This document shows positions 25,259 to 35,376 of a stretch of DNA of 64,000 nt, one piece after another (position 1 is the stretch's first letter; each line of letters opens with the position of its first letter). The notes beneath the pieces were generated by a model. The model did no database searches, had not been told where the DNA came from, and saw nothing but the letters and a program-made list of their open reading frames with translations. This DNA comes from Gardnerella leopoldii (lineage in GTDB: Bacteria > Actinomycetota > Actinomycetes > Actinomycetales > Bifidobacteriaceae): positions 248,001-312,000 of the forward strand of contig NZ_CP029984.1 in assembly GCF_003293675.1 (NCBI RefSeq). The letters are read 5' to 3'. The position numbers and the translations under genes are program-made.

Positions 25259-26887
25259 ATGAAGAATAGGGCTTTGGCTTTCGCTGCTGCTGCCTGCTCG
25301 CTGGCAATGTTACTTGGTGGCTGTGGCTCTTCCGCTAAGAATGCACAAACAAACGGTGGCAAGGTTATTATTACCGTTTCAAACTCTGAGCCACAAAACG
25401 AATTAGTCCCTGGAAACATTAACGAAAATGCTGGCGCTCGTCCTGCCATGTTGGTTAATTCCACGTTGGTAACTTTCGATGAAAAGGGTAATCCTGTAAA
25501 TGAGGATGCTGAAAGCATCACTCCAAATGCTGATGCTACCCAGTACACCGTGAAGGTTAAGAAAGGAAAGAAGTTCAGCGATGGCACTCCTATTACAGCC
25601 GAAAGCTTTGTGAAGGCTTGGAGCTTCGTTGCTAACGCTAAGAATGCTCAGAAGTGTGCTTCCTTCTTCCAAACCATTAAGGGTTATGCTGATTTGCAGA
25701 AGGATGGTACTAAGGGTGACGAACAGCTTTCTGGTTTGAAGGTTGTTGATGAAAATACTTTTACCGTTGATCTGGAACAGCCAGATTCTGTATTCCCAAT
25801 TAAGGTTGGCTACTTGGCATTTGCTCCACTTCCGGAATCCTTCTACAAGGATCCAAAGGCTTATGGCGAAAAGCCTGTTTCTTCTGGTCCATACTTGTTC
25901 AAGTCTTGGGATCACAACAAGCAGATCGAAGTTGTAAAGAATCCTGATTACAATGGTCCGCGCAAAGCTCAGAATGATGGCGTAACCTTCAAGGTTTATA
26001 CAGATGGTAACGCTGCATACCGCGATGTGCAGGCTGGAAACCTCGATATGACTGATAATATTCCAGATACCCAAACTAAGACTTTCCAGAAGGATACAAC
26101 TGTTAAGGCTTACAACCGTCCAGGTTCTGTAATCCAGCAGTTCACTATTCCTTCAAGCCTCCCACACTTCGATGTAAAGACTGAAGAAGGTAAGCTTCGT
26201 CGTCAAGCTATTTCTATGGCTATAGATCGTAAGGTGATTATCGACAAGATTCTCAATGGCACTGCTTCTCCTGCAAACGAATTTACTTCTCCATTGACTC
26301 CAGGCTATAAGGCTGATCTTAAGGGTCACGAGAACGTAGAATTTAATGCAAAGAAAGCTAAGGAACTTTGGGCTAAAGCAGATAAGATTTCTAAGTATGA
26401 TGGATCTCTTACTTTCTCCTACAATGCCGATGGAAATGCAAAGTCTGTGTTTGATGCTGTTGTGAATTCCCTCAAGAATAATCTCGGAATCAAGGCTGAA
26501 ACCACCCCAATTCCTACATTCCAGGAATTCCGTAATGCTTGCGCTAAGCGTCAGATTAAGGGTGCATGGCGTGCAGGTTGGATGCCAGATTATCCAAGTG
26601 CAGAAAATTACTTGACTCAGGAATTTGCTTCCGTTGCAGCTGATGGCAATGGCTCTAACGAAGGTGATTATAAGAATCCAAAGTTCGACGATTTACTTAA
26701 GAAAGCTGCATCTTCTAAGCCAGAAGAGGCTATTAAGCTCTATCAGCAAGCAAACGAAATCCTTCTTGAGGATCTTCCATCTGTCCCATTGTTCTACTCG
26801 AACGCTAAGGCTGTGATGGTTCCAACTTTGAAGGGCTTCACAATGGATTGGCAGAATATGCCGCTGTACTATCAGCTTCACAAATAA
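25259..26887 (+). CDS. oppA: Oligopeptide ABC transporter substrate-binding lipoprotein
   Basis: The 542-residue protein starts with a lipoprotein signal peptide; the lipobox LLGGC gives lipid attachment at Cys22. The rest is a family 5 solute-binding protein (SBP_bac_5), with features such as FSDGTPITAESFVKAW and DYPSAENYL. It captures peptides outside the membrane and delivers them to OppBC. AGGAG precedes the ATG. It is separated from oppB by about 200 bp containing two hairpins, so it may be made in excess of the membrane parts. Confidence 0.93.
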   Translation: MKNRALAFAAAACSLAMLLGGCGSSAKNAQTNGGKVIITVSNSEPQNELVPGNINENAGARPAMLVNSTLVTFDEKGNPVNEDAESITPNADATQYTVKVKKGKKFSDGTPITAESFVKAWSFVANAKNAQKCASFFQTIKGYADLQKDGTKGDEQLSGLKVVDENTFTVDLEQPDSVFPIKVGYLAFAPLPESFYKDPKAYGEKPVSSGPYLFKSWDHNKQIEVVKNPDYNGPRKAQNDGVTFKVYTDGNAAYRDVQAGNLDMTDNIPDTQTKTFQKDTTVKAYNRPGSVIQQFTIPSSLPHFDVKTEEGKLRRQAISMAIDRKVIIDKILNGTASPANEFTSPLTPGYKADLKGHENVEFNAKKAKELWAKADKISKYDGSLTFSYNADGNAKSVFDAVVNSLKNNLGIKAETTPIPTFQEFRNACAKRQIKGAWRAGWMPDYPSAENYLTQEFASVAADGNGSNEGDYKNPKFDDLLKKAASSKPEEAIKLYQQANEILLEDLPSVPLFYSNAKAVMVPTLKGFTMDWQNMPLYYQLHK

Positions 26888-26913
26888 GCTGGTAGCTAAT
26901 TAAGAAAACAGCA

Positions 26914-27039
26914 TAGTGTTACATACTTTTTAGAAAGTTAGTAAGTAACACTAGTTGGTTCCTCTCAATAATTTGATATCGCTTATTGCGAAATTGCTGC
27001 TCCAGCTAAACTAGTTAAATAAAACTATTGAGCTGGAGC
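26914..27039 (+). promoter_or_regulatory. Two intercistronic hairpins between oppA and oppB
   Basis: The first inverted repeat pairs 26914-26922 with 26945-26953, and the second pairs 26999-27007 with 27031-27039; both are perfect 9-bp stems. Neither is followed by a long T run. Such structures often stabilise the binding-protein mRNA or cause partial termination. Confidence 0.5.
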
Positions 27040-27088
27040 GGCACTTTGTTGTTTTTTGAGTAAGTTTTAACAATTCAAGGAGAATTCG

Positions 27089-28015
27089 ATGGGTAAGTAC
27101 ATTCTGCGTCGTATTTTGCAGATGATTCCTGTTGTTCTCGGCACAACATTATTAGTTTATGCTTTAGTATTTGCTTTGCCTGGAGATCCAGTAAAAGCAA
27201 TGTTTGGAGAAAAACCTGTTAATCCTGCAGTGGCTGCACAAATACGAGCCGAGTATAACTTAGATAAACCATTTATTATTCAATATTTACTATTCTTAAA
27301 GAATGCTCTTACCCTCGATTTTGGTCATACTTTTGCAGGTCAACCAGTTATCGATGAAATTGGTCGTGCATTCCCAGTTACTGTTCAACTAGCAATTATG
27401 GCATTCGCTTTCGAAGCAATATTTGGTGTCATATTTGGCATAATTTCAGGTTTGAAGAAAGGCAAGTGGTATGACAGTGTGATCCTGGTTGTATCACTTC
27501 TTCTTATTTCTGTTCCAACATTTGTGACAGGTTTCGTAGGACAATACTTATTTGGTGTTAAATGGCGTATATTACCAGTTACAGCTAGTAACGATCCTGG
27601 ATTCTTCGATTTGCTTCTTCCTGCAATGGTTCTTGGTTCTGTGTCTATGGCGTACATCATTCGACTTACAAGATCTGAAATCTCTTCAAATATTTCGCTT
27701 GATTATGTGCGTACAGCTCGTGCAAAGGGCTTAAAAGAAGGCTCTGTTATTGTTCGCCACGTTTTGCGCAACTCGCTTATACCTGTCGTCACCTTCTTAG
27801 GCCAGGATTTGGGTGCTCTTATGGGCGGTGCAATGATTTCGGAAACAATCTTCAACATTCATGGCGTTGGATTCCTCACATATCAAGGGATTCTAAAGGG
27901 AGAAGAAAACCTTGTTGTTTCCATTGTCACGCTTTTGACATTGATATTTGTATTTAGCAATTTTCTTGTTGATATGTTGTACGCGGCTCTTGATCCGCGC
28001 ATTCGTTACGCGTGA
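27089..28015 (+). CDS. oppB: Oligopeptide ABC transporter permease OppB
   Basis: The 308-residue inner-membrane permease has about six hydrophobic segments and the cytoplasmic EAA-type loop near residue 210 (DYVRTARAKGLKEGSVIVRH), which contacts the ATPase. The N-terminal MGKYILRRILQMIPVVLGTT is typical of OppB/DppB. AAGGAG precedes the ATG. Confidence 0.94.
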   Translation: MGKYILRRILQMIPVVLGTTLLVYALVFALPGDPVKAMFGEKPVNPAVAAQIRAEYNLDKPFIIQYLLFLKNALTLDFGHTFAGQPVIDEIGRAFPVTVQLAIMAFAFEAIFGVIFGIISGLKKGKWYDSVILVVSLLLISVPTFVTGFVGQYLFGVKWRILPVTASNDPGFFDLLLPAMVLGSVSMAYIIRLTRSEISSNISLDYVRTARAKGLKEGSVIVRHVLRNSLIPVVTFLGQDLGALMGGAMISETIFNIHGVGFLTYQGILKGEENLVVSIVTLLTLIFVFSNFLVDMLYAALDPRIRYA

Positions 28016-28027
28016 GGGGAGTACACT

Positions 28028-29020
28028 ATGGAAGATAATTTGATGAAAAATGATTTGATTGCAAATAATGCTTCAAATTGCAATATATTACCGGGGCAAG
28101 AACGCTACGTTGCACCATTAGACGATACGCCTATTCAAGAAGTGGATTCCGTAGACGAATCCGCTGCTGCAACGAGTATGTGGGCAGATACCTGGAGAAC
28201 TTTGCGCAGGAATCCATTGTTTATTGTTTCTGCAGTTTTGATTATTGCAATTATTTTTGTTGCATTCTTCCCAAGCATTCTTACAAAGCACAATCCTAAT
28301 TATTGCGTTTTGGAACACTCTCTTGAGCCAGCTTCAGCCGCGCATCCATTTGGTTTTGATATGCAAGGTTGCGATATTTATGCTCGAGTTGTTTATGGTA
28401 CTCGTACATCACTAAGTGTTGGTTTGCTTGCAACTATTTTGGTTGTACTTGTTGGTTCTTTAATTGGTGCGTTAGCAGGATTCTTCGGAGGCTGGGTTGA
28501 TACTATTCTCAGCCGAATAACTGATATCTTCTTGGCTTTACCAATGCTTCTTGGTGCAATCGTAGTTTTACAAATGTTCCGTACATCTAAATCAATTTGG
28601 AAAATTGTGCTTGTTATGGTGCTTTTTGGATGGGTTAGCGTTGCTCGTATTGCACGAAGCGCTGTTATGGAATCAAAAAATCTTGAATTCAATACCGCAT
28701 CTACTGCTTTAGGATCTACTCCAATACGTAATCTTTTCAAACACATTATCCCGAACTCTTTGGCTCCAATCATTGTTGTTGGAACAACTTCGCTTGGAAC
28801 TTATATTGTGTTGGAAGCAACATTAAGCTTCCTTGGAATTGGTTTACCAAGTACTACTGTCAGCTGGGGTGGAGATATTTCTACCGCTAGAAATGTTCTT
28901 ACTACGAACCCAGAAGTCTTGTTCTATCCGTCTATTGCACTCGCAATTACTGTGCTCGCCTTTATTATGATGGGTGATGCTGTAAAGGATGCATTAGATC
29001 CGAAGAGCCGTAAGGCGTGA
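28028..29020 (+). CDS. oppC: Oligopeptide ABC transporter permease OppC
   Basis: The 330-residue permease has a polar N-terminal extension of about 60 residues, then six membrane segments and the permease loop FNTASTALGSTPIRNLFKHI near residue 225. It forms the heterodimeric channel with OppB. It starts 13 bp after oppB, with GAGGGGAG before the ATG. Confidence 0.94.
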   Translation: MEDNLMKNDLIANNASNCNILPGQERYVAPLDDTPIQEVDSVDESAAATSMWADTWRTLRRNPLFIVSAVLIIAIIFVAFFPSILTKHNPNYCVLEHSLEPASAAHPFGFDMQGCDIYARVVYGTRTSLSVGLLATILVVLVGSLIGALAGFFGGWVDTILSRITDIFLALPMLLGAIVVLQMFRTSKSIWKIVLVMVLFGWVSVARIARSAVMESKNLEFNTASTALGSTPIRNLFKHIIPNSLAPIIVVGTTSLGTYIVLEATLSFLGIGLPSTTVSWGGDISTARNVLTTNPEVLFYPSIALAITVLAFIMMGDAVKDALDPKSRKA

Positions 29021-29044
29021 ATTTAGCGTGGAGGAATAAAACTT

Positions 29045-31069
29045 ATGAATACAACACGTAAAGATATAGACATTCGCGCCATGCAGCTAGAGCAAGGGCC
29101 ATTGTTGGAAGTAAAAAATCTCCAGGTTGATTTCACAACAGACTCAAAAAAAGCTGTTCATGCTGTTAGAGATGCTAGCTTCTGTGTTTATCCTGGTCAG
29201 TGGGTTGCAATTGTAGGTGAATCTGGTTCAGGAAAGTCCACTTCTGCAATGGCTGTTCTTGGTCTTCTTCCTGGAACCGGTCATGTTACAGGTGGATCTA
29301 TTAAGCTCAAGGGTAAAGAAATTAGCAGTTTGAAGCCAAAAGAGATTGCTGCTTTGCGTGGTACTGCAATGGGTCTAGTTCCGCAGGATCCTATGAGCAA
29401 CTTGAACCCCGTGTGGCGTATTGGCGAACAAGTTAAAGAAGCATTAATCGCAAATGGTGTTGACGTTGATCACGAGAAGCGCTCTTCATTAGCTGAGGCT
29501 CTTGCAGGCGATTCTGTTCAAGTCAAAAGCAATGAGGATGAAACATTCCTTGGCTCTAAAGAATTACCAGATTTGATTGAAGTCGCTAAGAAAGCTTTGA
29601 AAGAAGTTGGACTTGATGAGCATAACGATGCTGAAAAGTTCAATGAAGCTATTGATTACTACAAGAAAGAGTGGGTTCCAGGCTCTGAAACTCGTTGGCG
29701 CGTAGCAGACGATTTAATCAAATATGGTGTGAATGACGACAAAGCTTGGGAAATCGCCAAAAAGTATGTTGTAGGTGCAAGCGTTGAAGATCGTATTGCT
29801 GGTTTGCTTGACGAAGCTGGTTTGCCAGATGCTGCAACTCGTGCACGTCAGTTCCCACATGAGTTTTCCGGCGGTATGCGTCAGCGCGCTTTGATTGCCA
29901 TTGGTTTGGCTTGCCGACCGGACTTGCTTATTGCAGATGAGCCAACTTCCGCTTTGGATGTTACTGTGCAAAAGCGTATTCTTGACCATTTGCATACACT
30001 AACTGATTCGCTCGGAACTTCTGTTCTCTTCATTACACACGATTTAGGCTTGGCTGCCTCTCGCGCGCAGCATGTTGTTGTTATGTATAAGGGTCGTGTT
30101 GTTGAATCTGGCCCATCGTTGGAAGTTTTGCAGCATCCTCAGCATCCGTATACAAAGAGACTTGTTGCTGCCGCTCCAAGCTTAGCTTCTCAGCGCATTA
30201 TTTCTGTTAAAGAACACGGTGGTAATGCTGATAACTTGCTTGAGCATCACGTAGTAGGTGAGCAAACTCTCGAAAAAAGTGAGCATATTATTACTGTGGA
30301 TCACTTAACTCGTGAGTTTAAGCTTCCTCGCAAGAAAGAGCTTTTTAAGGCTGTTGACGACGTTTCATTCTCTATTAAGCGTGGTACGACGTTAGCTATC
30401 GTTGGTGAATCTGGTTCAGGTAAATCTACCGTTGCGAATATGGTTTTGCGACTTCTTAAGCCAACAAGTGGAACTGTTACTTACGAAGGTAAGAATATTT
30501 CCGATTTAAAGGGTGCGGATTTGCTTGACTTCCGTCGCCATGTGCAGCCAGTTTTCCAGAATCCGTATGGTTCTTTGGATCCTATGTACTCAATTTATCG
30601 TTCAATTGAAGAACCTCTACGTATTCATAAGATTGGTGATAAAAAGAGTCGTAAAAACCGTGTGGTAGAGCTTCTAGACATGGTTCGTATGCCTGCTTCA
30701 GTTATGACTCGATTCCCGAACGAACTTTCTGGAGGACAGCGTCAACGAATTGCAATTGCTCGTGCTATGGCTTTGGATCCAGATGTTATAGTTTGCGATG
30801 AAGCTGTATCTGCTTTGGATGTGCTTGTGCAAGATCAGGTTTTGCACTTGCTTAACGATTTGCAGGCAGAGCGTGGTTTGAGCTATTTGTTCATCACACA
30901 CGATTTGGCTGTCGTTCGTCAGATTGCAGACGAAGTTGTTGTTATGCAGCATGGAAAGCTTGTTGAGCATGCAACTACAGATGAGGTATTCGATCATCCA
31001 CAGATGGAATACACTCGCGATTTGCTCGATGCAATTCCAGGAGGAAATTTGGAGCTTGGTTTAGACTAA
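29045..31069 (+). CDS. oppD: Fused OppD-OppF ATPase of the oligopeptide transporter
   Basis: The 674-residue protein carries both ATPase domains of the transporter. The first has Walker A GESGSGKST (58-66), signature FSGGMRQR (274-281) and Walker B LLIADEPTSALD. The second starts near 415 with Walker A GESGSGKST, LSGGQRQRIA and VIVCDEAVSALD. The first domain has about 110 extra, mostly charged residues (about 140-250) between the Q-loop and the signature, which usual OppD proteins lack. It ends the operon, followed by a terminator. Confidence 0.93.
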   Translation: MNTTRKDIDIRAMQLEQGPLLEVKNLQVDFTTDSKKAVHAVRDASFCVYPGQWVAIVGESGSGKSTSAMAVLGLLPGTGHVTGGSIKLKGKEISSLKPKEIAALRGTAMGLVPQDPMSNLNPVWRIGEQVKEALIANGVDVDHEKRSSLAEALAGDSVQVKSNEDETFLGSKELPDLIEVAKKALKEVGLDEHNDAEKFNEAIDYYKKEWVPGSETRWRVADDLIKYGVNDDKAWEIAKKYVVGASVEDRIAGLLDEAGLPDAATRARQFPHEFSGGMRQRALIAIGLACRPDLLIADEPTSALDVTVQKRILDHLHTLTDSLGTSVLFITHDLGLAASRAQHVVVMYKGRVVESGPSLEVLQHPQHPYTKRLVAAAPSLASQRIISVKEHGGNADNLLEHHVVGEQTLEKSEHIITVDHLTREFKLPRKKELFKAVDDVSFSIKRGTTLAIVGESGSGKSTVANMVLRLLKPTSGTVTYEGKNISDLKGADLLDFRRHVQPVFQNPYGSLDPMYSIYRSIEEPLRIHKIGDKKSRKNRVVELLDMVRMPASVMTRFPNELSGGQRQRIAIARAMALDPDVIVCDEAVSALDVLVQDQVLHLLNDLQAERGLSYLFITHDLAVVRQIADEVVVMQHGKLVEHATTDEVFDHPQMEYTRDLLDAIPGGNLELGLD

Positions 31070-31085
31070 ATAGTACAAGCTGATG

Positions 31086-31122
31086 AAAAGGTGCAGGTTT
31101 TATAGAATCTGCACCTTTTTAT
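31086..31122 (+). terminator. Intrinsic terminator of the opp operon
   Basis: An 11-bp perfect stem (31086-31096 with 31109-31119) is followed by T residues, 17 bp after the ATPase stop codon. Confidence 0.9.
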
Positions 31123-31248
31123 TTTTCTATTAATTCCGTGTTTATTGGTTGAGTAATCCATAACTTGTAATCTGTGTTGGTTGTGTGATTTATGTCCGTT
31201 GTTTAGTGATGGAGCTGTTTGTGTTGTGCGCATATTAGAGTTGATTAC

Positions 31249-32115
31249 ATGATTACAATTACGACTTCGAATTTAAACGGTATTCGTGCAGCTGAGCGCA
31301 AAGGTATGCTTAACTGGTCTGACGCACATACTCCAGACGTGTGGTGTATGCAAGAAGTGCGCGCTCCGCAGGATGCAATCGACCCAATTATGACAAAAAT
31401 TGAAATGGGATATCGTGCGTCTGAAAATATCGCAAATCCTATAGAAAACGATAATTTTACTTATACGAATGAAGTTTGCCGTGTAAAAGGTCGAGCTGGA
31501 GTAGCTCTAGTTACGTCTCTTCCTGTAGTAAACAAACGCTACGGTTTGCCTGGCTTAAGCGAGGATGTTGATTCTGGGCGATGGGTTGAAACTGACGTGC
31601 GTACTCCTGACGGCTATGAAATCACTATTGCTTCTGTGTATGTTCATGCTGGAAATGTGGACGATCCGCAAAAAATGAAACAAAAATTCCGCTTTTTAGA
31701 CACAATGCTTACTCGTTTAGGGGAGCTTCGAGATGCAGCAGCAAGTGGCGGAAATCAAGCGATTTTGTGCGGTGACTTTAATATTGCGCATACTTCACTT
31801 GATATTAAAAACGCTAAAGCTAATGAAAAAAGTGCAGGATTCTTGCCAGAGGAACGTGCGTATATTGATCGCTGGATTAACGAATATGAATTTGTGGACG
31901 TTATGCGCATGCTTGCAGGAGATATTCAAGGACCATACACTTGGTGGAGCCAGCGCGGTAAAGCTTTCGACAATAACGTTGGTTGGAGATTAGACTACCA
32001 GTTCGCAACTCCTGAAATTGCGGAAAGCGCTCGCGGATTTGTGATCGATCGTGCTGAAAGCTATGATGCGCGATGGTCTGATCATGCGCCGTTAAGTATA
32101 AAGTATGACGTGTGA
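31249..32115 (+). CDS. xthA: Exodeoxyribonuclease III (AP endonuclease family)
   Basis: The 288-residue protein starts MITITTSNLNGIRAAERKGM, with Asn in the DNA-binding position, followed by CMQEVR with the metal-binding Glu, CGDFNIAHT with the catalytic Asp-Phe-Asn, and SDHAPL with the C-terminal Asp-His pair. It repairs abasic sites and trims 3' ends. I chose ATG 31249 over upstream starts in the frame because the family begins there and GAG lies eight bases before it. Confidence 0.93.
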   Translation: MITITTSNLNGIRAAERKGMLNWSDAHTPDVWCMQEVRAPQDAIDPIMTKIEMGYRASENIANPIENDNFTYTNEVCRVKGRAGVALVTSLPVVNKRYGLPGLSEDVDSGRWVETDVRTPDGYEITIASVYVHAGNVDDPQKMKQKFRFLDTMLTRLGELRDAAASGGNQAILCGDFNIAHTSLDIKNAKANEKSAGFLPEERAYIDRWINEYEFVDVMRMLAGDIQGPYTWWSQRGKAFDNNVGWRLDYQFATPEIAESARGFVIDRAESYDARWSDHAPLSIKYDV

Positions 32116-32294
32116 TGCGTAAGTATTAATTTGTATAATGTGAAATAACTAAGTAATCGCATGTGTATATGAATGTACTATATACGCAAATTTTTCAGTG
32201 CTTTGCTTGTGCTATTCTGGTGAAGTTAGGCAATTTACAATAATAAGTAATAAATATATTTTTGTAGATTTGTTGTTTTAAGAAATGAGGAATA

Positions 32295-33059
32295 ATGGGT
32301 TGGTTATTTGGCCGACATGAAGAAGAAAAATCTTCAAAAGTTGAAGACAAAATCGTAGAGGTAAAAACTGGTCCATGGGATTTCAATGATGAAGATGCTC
32401 CTGATTTTAGCGATTATCTAGATTTTGGTTCAATCTATATTCCATACTTTCAAGGCATTGAGTTGCGAGTAAAAAAGCAGCATGAAACATCGCAAGTTCT
32501 TGGTATGACAGTAACTTATGGTTCTTCAAGCGTAGAAGTTGAAGCTTTTGCTGCGCCTAAAACATCTGGTATTTGGCTAGAAGTGTGCAAAGATTTGCTT
32601 GATGGTAATAGTCAAGCGTGTACAGTACAAGGCGAATTTGGTACTGAGCTGCTGTTACCTGTAAAAGTTGGAGAAAAAACCATTACAACGCGTATTGTTG
32701 GCGTTGATGGTCCTAGGTGGATGCTTCGCGGAGTATTCTCTGGGCCTGCAGCAACAGAGCTTGCAGATAATAATAACGAAACAAAACAATTAGATGAATG
32801 GTTTAAGGGGATTGTTGTAAATCGTGGTGAAGAGCCGCTTGCGCCTCGCGATTTTATTCCTATGCATGATCCAATAACTAGAGAAGAAAAAGAAGCTGCT
32901 TTAAATGCAGAAAATAGCGGTAAAGATGGGGAAAATAATACGTCTGATGAAGATGCTAATAATGCACTAAAAAAAGACGATAAACCATTAGGTTACGACC
33001 AACAAGTAGAAGTAAAAACTACGCTTACACGCGGTCCAATGTTTGCTGAAATTAGATAA
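32295..33059 (+). CDS. DUF3710 domain protein
   Basis: The 254-residue soluble protein matches the actinobacterial DUF3710 family: GPWDFNDEDAPDFSDYLDFGS near residue 27 and VDGPRWMLRGVFSGPAA near 137. No enzymatic motif is known. The last 50 residues are acidic and low-complexity. It keeps the usual company of DUF3159 and a TRAM-domain RNA methyltransferase. GAGG precedes the ATG. Confidence 0.85.
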   Translation: MGWLFGRHEEEKSSKVEDKIVEVKTGPWDFNDEDAPDFSDYLDFGSIYIPYFQGIELRVKKQHETSQVLGMTVTYGSSSVEVEAFAAPKTSGIWLEVCKDLLDGNSQACTVQGEFGTELLLPVKVGEKTITTRIVGVDGPRWMLRGVFSGPAATELADNNNETKQLDEWFKGIVVNRGEEPLAPRDFIPMHDPITREEKEAALNAENSGKDGENNTSDEDANNALKKDDKPLGYDQQVEVKTTLTRGPMFAEIR

Positions 33060-33083
33060 TGCAAGTAGTAGAAAGTTAATTGA

Positions 33084-33905
33084 ATGGATTCACAAGAATC
33101 TTTACAGAAATCCGAAGAAGAGTTTTCTTCGCAAGAGTTTTCAAATGAAGTAAAACTCAACGATTCTGCGCAAACCAACGATTCTGCGCGAACCAAAAAA
33201 CGCTCAGGACTAGCGACATTGGCTTCAATCGGAGCCGAAGGGTCTACATTTTCTGTAATTGATTCAATGGGTGGCGTTCGAGGCGTAATCGAATCCATGC
33301 TGCCCGGCTTGCTGTTTGTTATTTGCTTTGTTGTAACACGAAATGTGCAAACAACGGTTATTGTGTCAGCTGTGATTGCTGTTTTGCAAGTTGTGATTCG
33401 TCTTATTCAGAGGCAATCGCTTATGGGAGCAATTAGTGGACTTATTTCCATTGGAATCTGCCTTGTTTGGGTGTGGACGAGTCACCAAGCGCGCGACTAC
33501 TATATGATGGGCTTTATTACGAACGCTGTTTATGGTGCGCTTCTTGCTATTTCGCTGATTGTGCGCGTGCCTGCTTTAGGGCTTGTGATTGAGTCAATTC
33601 GCAAAATGCCTACAGAAAACTTTGGTGCGTGGCTTCACGAATGGCTCGATTATAAGCCGCTTAAGCGAGCGTATATGTATGTGACAGGATTGTGGATTGC
33701 TGTTTTTGTGCTGAGGCTCGTTTTGCAAGTGCCATTATATTTGACGAATCACGTTGTGTGGCTTGGTACCGTTCGCTTGATTATGGGATTGCCGTTCTGG
33801 GCGCTCGCAATTTGGGTTTCTTACTTGATTATTGCAACGCCGTTTATGCGTCTACATCATAAAAATCGTGAAGAGAAGCATAGCGAAGAAAATCAGCTTA
33901 ACTAA
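33084..33905 (+). CDS. DUF3159 integral membrane protein
   Basis: The 273-residue protein has a polar N-terminus (1-55) and about six hydrophobic segments, in two blocks (75-150 and 200-255), with the family motif SMGGVRGVIESMLPGLLFV. Its function is unknown. It starts 25 bp after the DUF3710 gene and is probably in the same transcript. Confidence 0.85.
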   Translation: MDSQESLQKSEEEFSSQEFSNEVKLNDSAQTNDSARTKKRSGLATLASIGAEGSTFSVIDSMGGVRGVIESMLPGLLFVICFVVTRNVQTTVIVSAVIAVLQVVIRLIQRQSLMGAISGLISIGICLVWVWTSHQARDYYMMGFITNAVYGALLAISLIVRVPALGLVIESIRKMPTENFGAWLHEWLDYKPLKRAYMYVTGLWIAVFVLRLVLQVPLYLTNHVVWLGTVRLIMGLPFWALAIWVSYLIIATPFMRLHHKNREEKHSEENQLN

Positions 33906-33942
33906 AATCGGCTTAACAAAACGCAAAACTAAGGGGTAGTTT

Positions 33943-35376
33943 ATGCAAGTGACGATGCGAATCGAGCGATATGCGGATCAAGGCAGATGTGTAGGTCATC
34001 TTGACGGACGCGTTGTATTCGTGCGATTTGCGCTACCTGGTGAGCTGGTTGTTGTGCGCATGGATGAGCCGATGCGTGCAAAAGCGCACTTTTTTACTGG
34101 CGAAGTTGTGGAAGTTTTGGAGCCTAGCGCGGATCGTGTAGAGCCGCAATGGAAACTCGCTGGTCCTTTGGCTCAGGGTGGTGGAGTTGGAGGAGCGGAT
34201 TTAATTCACGTTTCTTTGCCTGGGCAGATTCGTTGGAAGGCTTCCGTAATTGCTAATCAATTCCAGCGTTTAGCGCATATGGATGTTGTGGAAAGCGATG
34301 TTAACGTTGAGCGCATGCCGGGGGATGAGGAGCTTAACGGATTTAATTGGCGTACGCGCATGGAGTTGGTTGCGGATGATGAAGGGCGATTGTCTATGCG
34401 AAAGCGCGAGTCGCATGATCGCATTGCGATTGATACTATGCCACTTGCGTCGCGCGCGGTTTTAGCAGTTGCGGATTCTTTGGATTTGTGGAATCGCAAA
34501 TTTGAGCCAAATTCGCAAATTCGCCTTGCTGTTCCAGAGCCTCGAGTTGATGGTTTGGATTTTGGTGTTTCTGGTGATAAGTCTGCGCTCCTTAGTGCGA
34601 TTGGCGAAAATTATGCGCTTATAGTAAATGATGAACTGGTTGCAGGCTCGGCTTTGTTGCGCGAGCGCGTGCGCGTTGCGGTTGATGGTGATTCATCGCG
34701 TGCGCGTACTTTTGATTACAATGTTGACGCGCGTGGTTTTTGGCAGATTCATCGCGCAGCTCCAGAACATTTGGTGAACTACGTTTTGGGATTAGTTCGT
34801 TCTGCGCTTGGTGGGCGTATTAAGAATACGGTTTTGTGGGATTTGTATTCTGGATCTGGTTTGTTTACGATTCCGCTTGCTACTTTGGCTAATATTGGCG
34901 GAGATTCTTCTAGTGCCGTGGGTGCTATTGGTACTACTGGCGCTTTTGGTTCTGCAGAGCCAGCTCGCGTGCTTAGCATTGAGGGTGCGCCGATTGCTGT
35001 AAAGAATGCAAGGCGAAACATTGGGCGCGCAGGTCTTGGCAGGGATGTTGTTGAAGCGCTTGAAGGCGATGTTTCGCAAACGCTTGAATCACAGGTGTTT
35101 AAGGCGAGTAAGTCATCTAAGATTGTGCGCCGATTTGCGCATCCTGATGTTGTTGTGTTAGATCCTCCGCGCGCTGGCGCTAAAGCTCAAGTTTGTAAGC
35201 AGATTGCTAAGTCTGGAGTAAGAAGCGTTGTGTACGTTGCTTGCGATCCGACTAGTCTTGCTCGCGATGTTGGCACGTTTAGAGAGCTTGGCTACAACGT
35301 TCAGTCTTTGCGCGCGTTCGACATATATCCCAACACTCACCACGTTGAGAGTGTCGTATTGATGTCAAAGGCTTAA
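33943..35376 (+). CDS. TRAM-domain class I RNA methyltransferase (TrmA/RumA family)
   Basis: The 477-residue protein starts with a TRAM RNA-binding domain (about 1-65) and ends with a SAM-dependent uridine-C5 methyltransferase domain: LWDLYSGSGLFTIPLA for SAM binding, VVLDPPRAGAK, and YVACDPTSLARD with the nucleophilic cysteine. It would make 5-methyluridine in rRNA or tRNA. No Fe-S cysteine cluster is seen, as is usual in the actinobacterial form. AAGGGG precedes the ATG. Its last 22 bases and the sequence after the stop recur at 43124, marking one edge of the island. Confidence 0.88.
   Translation: MQVTMRIERYADQGRCVGHLDGRVVFVRFALPGELVVVRMDEPMRAKAHFFTGEVVEVLEPSADRVEPQWKLAGPLAQGGGVGGADLIHVSLPGQIRWKASVIANQFQRLAHMDVVESDVNVERMPGDEELNGFNWRTRMELVADDEGRLSMRKRESHDRIAIDTMPLASRAVLAVADSLDLWNRKFEPNSQIRLAVPEPRVDGLDFGVSGDKSALLSAIGENYALIVNDELVAGSALLRERVRVAVDGDSSRARTFDYNVDARGFWQIHRAAPEHLVNYVLGLVRSALGGRIKNTVLWDLYSGSGLFTIPLATLANIGGDSSSAVGAIGTTGAFGSAEPARVLSIEGAPIAVKNARRNIGRAGLGRDVVEALEGDVSQTLESQVFKASKSSKIVRRFAHPDVVVLDPPRAGAKAQVCKQIAKSGVRSVVYVACDPTSLARDVGTFRELGYNVQSLRAFDIYPNTHHVESVVLMSKA

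Noticed and set aside
25403..26074. A 223-codon minus-strand open frame inside oppA
   Set aside because: It is fully antisense to a clear substrate-binding protein gene, with no domain or initiation signal.
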